Both the position numbers and the translations under genes were made by a program. From an uncultured Bacteroidales bacterium (GTDB lineage: Bacteria; Bacteroidota; Bacteroidia; Bacteroidales; Muribaculaceae): a stretch of DNA of 6,383 bases. Below are positions 1 to 5,736 of this stretch, piece by piece (positions within the stretch are counted from its first letter, which is position 1; each line of letters opens with the position of its first letter). The DNA is taken from contig URNY01000144.1 in NCBI GenBank assembly GCA_900549375.1, positions 1 through 6,383 on the forward strand, read 5' to 3'. Under the pieces are notes generated by a model. It saw nothing but the letters and a program-made list of their open reading frames with translations. It did not search any database and was not told where the DNA came from.

Positions 1-93
1 TGACAAGCAAGTAGAACTTCCAGAAAATAGTTTGCTCATAATATACAAAATTATATATGTTTTTTAATATTCAGGTACAAAATACCAATTTTG
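1..93. other. AT-rich flank downstream of the C10 peptidase gene
   Basis: This very AT-rich stretch lies between the left edge and the peptidase stop codon. No gene is visible in it. A 4-bp stem (GGTA/TACC around 74-86) just past the stop codon is too short, and lacks a following T-run in the minus-strand direction, to be called a terminator. Transcription of the minus-strand unit leaves the window here, so further genes of the module could lie to the left. Confidence 0.5.
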
Positions 94-1512
94 TTATTTA
101 TCAATATAGAGATTTTTCCTGTTATTTATAAAATCTAATTGGTCTTCGGGATTATAAATAAGATTTGCACCATCCTTAAACCATCCATTGGAAATACCGT
201 TCCATCCCCAATTCATATGATATAATAAATAATCATCATAATATTCTTTATATGTATCTGCGTTTTCAGCTTTGACATATTCAAAATTAGGATATTTAGT
301 ATCTGACAACCTGTACAAATTATAATGGACAGCCATAGTAGCATCCATAATTCCATCAATAACCCATGCATGCCCGTCTGAATTATTTCGTCCTCGTGTG
401 TAAACGGGTTTGTAATTATTTAAATAACTACATAGCTTTGTTTCGTTGTAATCTTCTACACTAACATTATACCCATACCCTTTTAATACATTCTCAGCAT
501 TATAGATAGTCGAAGAGCCGCTTACATCAACGTTAAGTTCCCCCCTCAGTTTAGATAGAAAATTTGATAGCACTGAGTTGGTTTCGTGTTTAATCTGATC
601 TAATCTATTAGGCATTCCCCACCAATTATAATATGAAGGATATCTATAAAAACGCATAATTTGGCCTACAGCGATAGTAACACATCCCAATGCGTTATAT
701 CCACTTGTATTATAAGTACCTGTTTGCCCCCATTCAGTCGAGAGGAAGGGACCTGTCTGATATCCTTCATCCACTTCTGTTGCGACAACATATGCAGTAT
801 TCTCCCAACTATATTCAGTTCCTTCCCATAAATCTTCAGATTGGGCTGCGTAAACAAACGCAGAATAAACATCCGCTGGCAAAGAACCCTTCATATCAAT
901 AAGCTTTTTAATACTTCTTGTACGAGGATTTTCATATAAAAGTTCAGACCAAACGTCATAAGCTTGTAAATAATCATTATAACCGTCATCACTTCGGCTG
1001 GCAATTTTAGGAATTTCTAACTGAAAATAGCTACCCCAAAATGGGCTGCAATCGATTTTAGTTTTCCCCGATTTTATTAATTCGATATTGTCGAGCATTC
1101 CGGCTATCACGATCTGTTGGCCGGTTTCGGGCATATCATCGGAATACTCCCCATGGTCTACGGTAGCGAGAATCGGGTAGTACTTCGTAGTGGCCGAAAC
1201 AAGGATATAGCCATCTTCATTGAAATTAACCGCATAGATGGCGGGATTGCCATCCTTCCCGTTAATTGCTATGACATTTTTAATGGTCTTTTCTTGTTGA
1301 GATCTGGTGGCGGATTTTTTGTTGAAAAGGTTTGCCACTGTCTCCGCATCGGAAAGCGAAAGGTCTTCTATATCCGAAGGCAGTTTTTCGATGGAGGCCT
1401 CTTTCGAAAGGCTGTTATCTACTCTCATCTCAGGAGCGGACTCATTGTTGCAGGATATTGTCACTAACAATAATCCCATTGCAACCAGGATACTTGATAA
1501 TTGATTTTTCAT
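94..1512 (-). CDS. C10 family (streptopain-like) cysteine peptidase with Spi-type propeptide, putative lipoprotein
   Basis: A secreted papain-fold cysteine protease of the C10 family (relatives: streptococcal SpeB, Bacteroides Bfp and Btp proteases). Residues 1-21 form a hydrophobic signal ending in TISC, a relaxed lipobox, so C21 is probably lipidated and the enzyme membrane- or surface-attached. Residues about 30-150 resemble the inhibitory Spi_C10 propeptide (AIYAVNFNEDGYILVSATT, 91-109). The catalytic domain begins near 190-240. Q263 (STEWGQTG) is the likely oxyanion residue, C277 (NALGCVTIAVGQIMRF) the nucleophile, H381 (SDGHAWVIDG) the base, and N434 in MNWGWNG the residue expected to orient it. 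The protein ends 38 residues later, so there is no C-terminal sorting domain. The start is the first ATG, directly ahead of the signal peptide. It lies 113 bp downstream of the 125-aa secreted-protein gene with no clear promoter between, so cotranscription is likely. GC is about 45% over the signal/propeptide codons and about 35% over the rest. The family call is firm; substrate is unknown. Confidence 0.93.
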   Translation of the reverse strand: MKNQLSSILVAMGLLLVTISCNNESAPEMRVDNSLSKEASIEKLPSDIEDLSLSDAETVANLFNKKSATRSQQEKTIKNVIAINGKDGNPAIYAVNFNEDGYILVSATTKYYPILATVDHGEYSDDMPETGQQIVIAGMLDNIELIKSGKTKIDCSPFWGSYFQLEIPKIASRSDDGYNDYLQAYDVWSELLYENPRTRSIKKLIDMKGSLPADVYSAFVYAAQSEDLWEGTEYSWENTAYVVATEVDEGYQTGPFLSTEWGQTGTYNTSGYNALGCVTIAVGQIMRFYRYPSYYNWWGMPNRLDQIKHETNSVLSNFLSKLRGELNVDVSGSSTIYNAENVLKGYGYNVSVEDYNETKLCSYLNNYKPVYTRGRNNSDGHAWVIDGIMDATMAVHYNLYRLSDTKYPNFEYVKAENADTYKEYYDDYLLYHMNWGWNGISNGWFKDGANLIYNPEDQLDFINNRKNLYIDK

Positions 1513-1570
1513 GATGGTTTGGAATTAGTTATAGATACTTCCCATTGTTTTGAGAAGCCTTAAATTATGA

Positions 1571-1589
1571 GTTTGTTACGTGTTTGTTA
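1571..1589. repeat. Direct repeat GTTTGTTA x2, 11-bp period
   Basis: GTTTGTTA occurs at 1571-1578 and again at 1582-1589, separated by CGT. It lies in the 113-bp gap between the 125-aa gene and the peptidase gene, 59-77 bp upstream of the peptidase ATG. One helical turn between copies would put both on the same DNA face, as in a regulator site. AT-rich chance repetition is a real alternative. Confidence 0.35.
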
Positions 1590-1625
1590 ATGTTTTGCAA
1601 AAATTTACTTTGGATTCCGGCTCGG

Positions 1626-2003
1626 TTACAAGCTGATATTCCCTTGGTATATGCCATCTTGTGCATTTATCCGAATTATAAAATCTCCGGAAATAGAAAA
1701 AACATATTCGACAAACGCACATTCGTCAAAACAGAGCCAAACAGGTTCGCCTGTTACAGCATCTAACAATTCATATTGTAAAATTTGAGTTTTCTGTATG
1801 GGTATTTGTAAGCCATTTTGTCTTGAAATCTCACATAACATAGGTTTCCCGGGTTTTCTATTTCCTTCCGGATCAAGATCAGGTGTGCTTTTCGGAATTT
1901 TCGACATATAAAACGTATAAACGTCATTTGATTCCGCACGCATGATGCCCGCTTCAATAAACACAAACATCATAATAAGCAATAATAAGAACTTCTTTTT
2001 CAT
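1626..2003 (-). CDS. Small secreted beta-rich protein, DUF3244-like or C10-protease-inhibitor-like
   Basis: A 125-aa protein with a clear signal peptide: MKKK, then a hydrophobic core to about residue 18, and a probable signal peptidase I site after MRA (23/24). It has no lipobox, so the mature protein of about 102 residues should be periplasmic or secreted. The mature part starts with a proline-rich stretch (KIPKSTPDLDPEGNRKPGKP, 35-54). It then alternates short hydrophobic and polar runs ending in ISGDFIIRINAQDGIYQGNISL, a pattern seen in small Bacteroidales immunoglobulin-like proteins of the DUF3244 type. In Bacteroides, C10 proteases are known to be encoded beside small staphostatin-like inhibitors, and the size, export signal and position directly upstream of a C10 gene fit that role too. 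C91 and C95 form a CxxxC pair; C57 is the third cysteine. It has its own promoter at 2029-2060. The gene is convincing; the function is not settled. Confidence 0.8.
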   Translation of the reverse strand: MKKKFLLLLIMMFVFIEAGIMRAESNDVYTFYMSKIPKSTPDLDPEGNRKPGKPMLCEISRQNGLQIPIQKTQILQYELLDAVTGEPVWLCFDECAFVEYVFSISGDFIIRINAQDGIYQGNISL

Positions 2004-2028
2004 GGTGTAAAATTTATATTTTGCAGGC

Positions 2029-2060
2029 CAAATTTACTGAGCTTATATCACAAAATCAAG
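2029..2060 (-). promoter_or_regulatory. Bacteroidales-type promoter for the 125-aa protein (and probably the peptidase)
   Basis: Read on the minus strand, TAAATTTG (2036-2029) matches the Bacteroidota -7 box TAnnTTTG exactly. CTTG (2060-2057) lies 20 bp upstream, the normal spacing, and matches the -33 TTTG box at three of four positions. Transcription would start near 2025, giving a leader of about 20 nt before the ATG at 2003. This is the best promoter match for the minus-strand unit, and it separates the two downstream genes from the regulator gene. Confidence 0.6.
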
Positions 2061-2068
2061 AAACGAGG

Positions 2069-2089
2069 GTACTGAAAAAAGTACTGAAA
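2069..2089. repeat. Direct repeat GTACTGAAA x2, 12-bp period, possible activator site
   Basis: GTACTGAAA is present at 2069-2077 and 2081-2089, with AAA between. On the minus strand it reads TTTCAGTAC twice and covers roughly -44 to -64 relative to the start predicted from the 2029-2060 promoter. Tandem half-sites just upstream of the -33 box are a common place for an activator to bind. The HTH protein encoded immediately upstream is the obvious candidate, but that link is inference. Confidence 0.45.
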
Positions 2090-2137
2090 TTCATTTTCGC
2101 CCAAAATGACGATGACAGCATCGGCATTATAACTGCC

Positions 2138-3928
2138 TTATATCAGCTTGATTACGCCATCCACAAGCTTAATTCCGGGATCCATGCCAAATATTTTCTT
2201 TCCGAGATATTGCCGGCGGGAGATGATGGCACCTTTTGACCTTCCCAATAGTTTCATCATTTGAGTCGTAGTGATTCCGAACTTAATCAATATGCATGTA
2301 TGAAGATCCAGCCGGGTACTTCTTCCATCTGTAAGTATCAGAAGATTCTTTTTGAACGAAGGATATGTGACAAGAACAGATTCTTCCAATCTTTCCCATA
2401 AACCATCATCCTCCAACAAAATTTTATCTTTTTCAATATAATCCATCAATATTAAATATGCATCTGGATCTATGGCCGACATATCCGGCGTCGTTTCATT
2501 TTCGCTTTTTTCGTAAAGATTGAGCAACTCCGTTTTCAAAACTTCCTTTAATTCTTTTAAATCATTTTTGGAGCGAAGCTGATCTTTGTTTTCTTCAATT
2601 TCAGTTTTATTTTCCTTTTCATCATTCCGGCATTCTATCTCTTCACAATCCGTGCATTCTTTTGTTGCAGGATTATTTTCTTTTCGTTGGATAAGTTGAT
2701 TCAACGTATTCAATTTATCCAGCAATAACTGTATTTTCAATAAATTTTTATGATTTCTGTATTTTTGCCAGAATATGAACAATACGAATACAGCAACTGC
2801 TATCAAGCTTATTAATAGATAAATCCCGAGTCTTTTCTGACGTTCCTCTGCTTTTACTCTCCCTTTTTCATGGTCTTCGTAATTATAATATGACTTCTGT
2901 ATTATGGATTGATGGTCTGAATTTTTATCAAGCGATTGCTCAAGCAATTCGGTATATTCCGCCACATAGCGGTTTATGGTACTATCATCCGAGTAACATT
3001 TGGTTTCAGGCGACAAAAGGACAAGATAGCCCGTTTCTTTATTAAGAGGGCTTTCCTGTCCGATTAATTCTTTTGCAAACAGGTATGCGCTATCCGTTTT
3101 CCCGGCAGCATGATAAATCTCACTTGCGTAGGCAAGCGCGTTATTTCTCACCACAGGACTGACTTTATCTATGCTGTTCCTGATCAACAAGAGAGCTGAA
3201 TCAAGCTGACCGGTATAATATTTTATCGCCGCAAGATATATCATTGATTTGGCATTCGTCGATTCGGAAACATTATTCCCGAGTCTGACAGCCATCCTGA
3301 AATATTTTTCCGCCTCCGCATAATTCTTGGAACGCATATATATACCGCCCAAAAGCTGAATGTCATAAACGCATTTTGAGATGCGGTTCAGAGACTTGTT
3401 GACCTGTAGCGAACGTTTCACATAGCTAATGGCTTCATCATAAAGCCTTAGCGCATCGAGCAAACGTCCCGTCTGACTCAAAATATTGGCAAGCAAGTCT
3501 TTATTGTCGGCATTTGCAGGAAAGTTTTCCAAAGCATCATGATAATATCCGAGCGCTTTGGGATAATCCCCTTTATCGCTGTTGACACGCCCGGCATAAT
3601 ACAAGGCTTCAGAATACAAAGTCCCCTCCGGATGAGCGGAATAATATTCGACGGCCCGTAAAATCACACTGTCCGATTCATGCTTAAAATATGCCTTATC
3701 CGCCGCTTTCGTAATCAGGAGATCCCGATGACGGGCTTCGCTTCGGAAAAGAGATTCTTCATCAATGCTGTCAAGCATCATGTATGCTCTCTTGGGATCT
3801 TCCGTCATTATTTCCTCTATATGCTGAAGGGGTGTCTCTTGTTTTCCTCCGGAACAAGAGGCCAAAACAATAATGCCAAGCAATACCAAACAATAAACAG
3901 GGATGATATGACAGATATATCGTTTCAT
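2138..3928 (-). CDS. Membrane-anchored TPR protein with C-terminal helix-turn-helix, putative transcriptional regulator
   Basis: A 596-aa protein of a Bacteroidales architecture: exported TPR sensor, one transmembrane helix, coiled coil, cytoplasmic DNA-binding end. The N-terminus has a signal with a canonical lipobox (VLASC, C25). Residues about 35-330 hold helical TPR-like repeats (YYAGRVNSDKGDYPKALGYY at 110-129; NYAEAEKYFRMAV at 202-214; YYTGQLDSALLLIRNSI). A strong membrane helix spans about 367-389 (IYLLISLIAVAVFVLFIFW), followed by positive residues. Residues 390-475 are charged and probably coiled-coil, with a C425-x2-C428-x4-C433 cluster. The C-terminus (about 530-580: LDLHTCILIKFGITTTQMMKL, then LGRSKGAIISRRQYLGKKIFG) resembles the LuxR-like HTH end of such proteins. 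The start is the ATG at 3928; a TTG two codons upstream (3934) is less likely. The stop is 134 bp before the 125-aa gene. It probably controls the downstream protease genes; that target is inferred from position only. No kinase or receiver domain is present. Confidence 0.85.
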   Translation of the reverse strand: MKRYICHIIPVYCLVLLGIIVLASCSGGKQETPLQHIEEIMTEDPKRAYMMLDSIDEESLFRSEARHRDLLITKAADKAYFKHESDSVILRAVEYYSAHPEGTLYSEALYYAGRVNSDKGDYPKALGYYHDALENFPANADNKDLLANILSQTGRLLDALRLYDEAISYVKRSLQVNKSLNRISKCVYDIQLLGGIYMRSKNYAEAEKYFRMAVRLGNNVSESTNAKSMIYLAAIKYYTGQLDSALLLIRNSIDKVSPVVRNNALAYASEIYHAAGKTDSAYLFAKELIGQESPLNKETGYLVLLSPETKCYSDDSTINRYVAEYTELLEQSLDKNSDHQSIIQKSYYNYEDHEKGRVKAEERQKRLGIYLLISLIAVAVFVLFIFWQKYRNHKNLLKIQLLLDKLNTLNQLIQRKENNPATKECTDCEEIECRNDEKENKTEIEENKDQLRSKNDLKELKEVLKTELLNLYEKSENETTPDMSAIDPDAYLILMDYIEKDKILLEDDGLWERLEESVLVTYPSFKKNLLILTDGRSTRLDLHTCILIKFGITTTQMMKLLGRSKGAIISRRQYLGKKIFGMDPGIKLVDGVIKLI

Positions 3929-3954
3929 AGACAATTCATAAACATTCTTACTTG

Positions 3955-3962
3955 CAAAGATA
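3955..3962 (-). promoter_or_regulatory. -7 box of the HTH regulator gene
   Basis: On the minus strand TATCTTTG fits TAnnTTTG exactly and lies 26 bp before the chosen ATG at 3928, giving a leader of about 20 nt. No good TTTG -33 box is found 19-21 bp upstream. That position is instead covered by the CTTAAA direct repeat (3978-3993), so the promoter may depend on, or be blocked by, a bound protein. Confidence 0.5.
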
Positions 3963-3977
3963 ATCGTTTCTATATAA

Positions 3978-3993
3978 TTTAAGTTTGTTTAAG
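3978..3993. repeat. Direct repeat TTTAAG x2, 10-bp period, in the divergent intergenic region
   Basis: TTTAAG occurs at 3978-3983 and 3988-3993, separated by TTTG. Relative to the regulator's predicted start (about 3948) it spans about -30 to -45, over the expected -33 box. Relative to the parA start (about 4041) it lies near -48 to -63. Its place suits autoregulation of the HTH gene. It is low complexity, so chance cannot be excluded. Confidence 0.35.
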
Positions 3994-4026
3994 AGTCGGG
4001 ATTGTGCGCGATAGGCATTTTTTTGT

Positions 4027-4034
4027 TATTTTTG
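4027..4034 (+). promoter_or_regulatory. -7 box of the parA operon
   Basis: TATTTTTG is an exact TAnnTTTG match, 45 bp ahead of the parA ATG, with a predicted start near 4041. A -33 box is weak: ATTG at 4001-4004 with a 22-bp spacer, or TGTG at 4003-4006 with 20 bp. It lies in a T-rich run, so some caution is due, but it is the only such match facing parA in the divergent region. Confidence 0.5.
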
Positions 4035-4078
4035 CATTCGGGAAAGTGTTTTCCCTTTACCCAGCCTATCATTATGTC

Positions 4079-4855
4079 ATGGGAAAAATAATAGCAATAG
4101 CAAACCAGAAGGGCGGAGTGGGCAAAACCACCACCGCTTTCAACCTCGGCGCCTGCCTTAGCGTCGACGGCAAGCGTGTGCTCCTTGTCGACGCCGACCC
4201 GCAGGCCAACGCCACTTCGGGCATCGGCATGCAGCCCCAGCCTTCGGACGCCTCGGTGTATGAATGCCTCGTCGACGGATATCCCGCCGCCGATGCCATC
4301 ATGCATTCCTCGATCGACGGCCTCGATATAATCTGCTCGCGCATCGACCTTGTCGGCGCCGAAGTGGAACTCATGAACCGCAAAGACCGCGAAAGAATCC
4401 TCCAGAGGATGCTCGCGCCGGTGAAGGATAACTACGACTATGTGCTCATAGACTGCTCTCCCTCGCTCGGCATCATCACCGTCAACGCCCTCACGGCCGC
4501 CGACTCGGTGCTGATTCCCGTGCAGGGCGAATATTTCGCGCTCGAAGGTATATCCCAGCTCCTCAACACCATCCGCATCATCAAGAGCCGTCTGAGCCCC
4601 GGTCTGGAGATCGAAGGCTTCCTGCTCACCATGTATGACGCCCGCCTGCGACTTGCAAACCAGATCTACGAGGAGCTTCGCGGACATTTCGGCAAAATGG
4701 TGTTCGACACGGTGATTCCCCGAAACATCCGTCTCTCCGAATCGCCGAGCCACGGACTGCCCGCTATCCTCTATGACCCCGACTCGCGCGGCGCCATAGC
4801 CTACGTGCAGCTCGCCAAAGAGTTGCAGACAAGAAACCGCAAAAAGAAAAATTGA
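4079..4855 (+). CDS. parA: ParA/Soj chromosome-partitioning ATPase
   Basis: A 258-aa cytoplasmic ParA/MinD-family ATPase that works with ParB to segregate the chromosome origin. ATP-driven dimerisation lets it bind DNA non-specifically, and ParB stimulates hydrolysis to release it. The deviant Walker A motif KGGVGKTT is at 11-18 (K11 signature lysine, K16 P-loop lysine). The A-prime motif VDADPQAN is at 37-44 with D40, and Walker B VLIDCSPSLG at 122-131 with D125. LLTMYDARLRLANQI (182-196) and VIPRNIRLSESPSHGLP (212-228) are typical of chromosomal Soj; R189 falls where Soj uses an arginine for DNA contact. Length is normal for the short chromosomal type without an N-terminal HTH. The ATG at 4079 is preferred over an in-frame GTG at 4004, since the 25 extra residues would precede the conserved MGKIIAIANQKGG start and contain the promoter. 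parB follows 2 bp after the stop. Base composition is much more GC-rich than the genes to the left. Confidence 0.97.
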   Translation: MGKIIAIANQKGGVGKTTTAFNLGACLSVDGKRVLLVDADPQANATSGIGMQPQPSDASVYECLVDGYPAADAIMHSSIDGLDIICSRIDLVGAEVELMNRKDRERILQRMLAPVKDNYDYVLIDCSPSLGIITVNALTAADSVLIPVQGEYFALEGISQLLNTIRIIKSRLSPGLEIEGFLLTMYDARLRLANQIYEELRGHFGKMVFDTVIPRNIRLSESPSHGLPAILYDPDSRGAIAYVQLAKELQTRNRKKKN

Positions 4856-4857
4856 CA

Positions 4858-5736
4858 ATGGCAACCAAACGCAACGCTCTCGGCCGCGGCCTCGACTCGC
4901 TGATCTCCATGGGCGACGTGCAGACCGGCGGCTCTTCGGCAATCTCTGAAATAGAGGTGGCGAGAATCGTCCCCAATCCGGACCAGCCGCGACGCACTTT
5001 CGACGAGGAGACCCTCGCCGAGTTAGCGGCCTCCATAGCCGAACTCGGAGTGGTGCAGCCTCTCACGCTACGCCTCGCCGACGACGGCGACTACCAGATA
5101 ATCGCCGGCGAACGCCGCTGGCGCGCCGCCCGCATCGCCGGACTCAGAACCGTCCCGGCATACGTGCGCACCGTATCGGATTCCGAGATGACCGAGATGG
5201 CCCTGATCGAAAATATCCAGCGCGAGGACCTCAACGCCATAGAGGTGGCCCTCGGCTTCAAGAAACTGATCGACACTTACCACCTCACTCAGGAACGCCT
5301 CTCCGAACGCCTCGGCAAAAAGCGGGCCACCATCGCCAACCATCTCCGCCTGCTCCGCCTGCCGGCCGAAATACAGCTCGGCCTGCGCGACCGCAAGCTC
5401 GACATGGGCCATGCCCGCGCAATCCTCGCCATCGACGACCCCAAGATCCAACTCCGCGTCTACAAGCGCATTCTCAAGGAGGGACTCTCGGTGCGCGCCG
5501 TCGAGGAGCTCGGCCGACGCATGGCGGAAGAGACCGCCGTCAAGCCGGAAGGGGAAACGCAGAAGCCCTCCCGTCCCGCCGAACTCGACAGCCTCGAACG
5601 CGATTTCGCCTCCTATTTCCCCGTACCCGTGAAAGTGGCCCGCTCCCGCTCCGGCAAAGGCACGGTCACTTTCCGATTCTCATCCGACGATGAGCTCCAC
5701 AGCCTCGTCAGAATTTTCGAACGCCTACGCCAATGA
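4858..5736 (+). CDS. parB: ParB/Spo0J chromosome-partitioning protein (parS-binding CTPase clamp)
   Basis: A 292-aa ParB that loads at parS sites, spreads as a CTP-dependent DNA clamp and stimulates ParA. The N-terminal tail KRNALGRGLDSLI (4-16) is the conserved segment that activates ParA. The ParB/Srx CTP-binding domain covers about 28-125: NPDQPRR at 40-46, AGERRWRA at 83-90 (box II, usually GERRYRA), and ENIQRED at 118-124. The parS-reading HTH is about 143-170 (LTQERLSERLGKKRATIANHL), followed by LDMGHARAIL at 181-190. A charged, proline-rich linker (221-243) leads to the C-terminal dimerisation domain (about 244-291, FASYFPVPVKVARSRSGKGT). The ATG at 4858 gives the family's usual start; a TTG at 4852 overlapping the parA stop would add only two residues. 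The close parA spacing and the 4-bp ATGA overlap with the next gene suggest one operon with translational coupling. Confidence 0.96.
   Translation: MATKRNALGRGLDSLISMGDVQTGGSSAISEIEVARIVPNPDQPRRTFDEETLAELAASIAELGVVQPLTLRLADDGDYQIIAGERRWRAARIAGLRTVPAYVRTVSDSEMTEMALIENIQREDLNAIEVALGFKKLIDTYHLTQERLSERLGKKRATIANHLRLLRLPAEIQLGLRDRKLDMGHARAILAIDDPKIQLRVYKRILKEGLSVRAVEELGRRMAEETAVKPEGETQKPSRPAELDSLERDFASYFPVPVKVARSRSGKGTVTFRFSSDDELHSLVRIFERLRQ

Noticed and set aside
30..90. AT hairpins downstream of the peptidase stop codon
   Set aside because: Short A/T-only stems in AT-rich DNA are expected by chance and lack a GC-rich stem followed by a T-run.
1117..1467. 116-codon plus-strand open frame inside the peptidase gene
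   Set aside because: It lies opposite the propeptide codons of a clearly recognised peptidase and shows no domain of its own.
1570..1590. Possible degenerate parS around TTACGTG
   Set aside because: Only the central ACGTG agrees with the parS consensus; the flanks are a direct repeat and not the required palindrome. No better parS was found in the window.
2095..2140. Hairpins after the regulator stop codon (GGCA/TGCC, GATG/CATC)
   Set aside because: Stems are only 4 bp and no T-run follows closely, so they do not support a terminator call.
2021..2239. 72-codon plus-strand open frame between the 125-aa gene and the regulator
   Set aside because: It starts at TTG, overlaps the 3' end of the regulator gene and the promoter at 2029-2060, and resembles no known protein.
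4004..4078. N-terminal extension of ParA from a GTG at 4004
   Set aside because: The added 25 residues precede the conserved ParA start and would place the TATTTTTG promoter box inside the gene.
3989..4942. Long minus-strand open frame (317 codons) opposite parA
   Set aside because: It is the antisense shadow of parA in GC-rich DNA with strong codon bias; its translation is low-complexity Gly/Val/His/Asp-rich with no family resemblance, and parA on the other strand is certain.
5068..5451. 127-codon minus-strand open frame opposite parB
   Set aside because: It is the shadow of conserved parB codons, rich in Gly/Ala/Val/Glu from GC bias.
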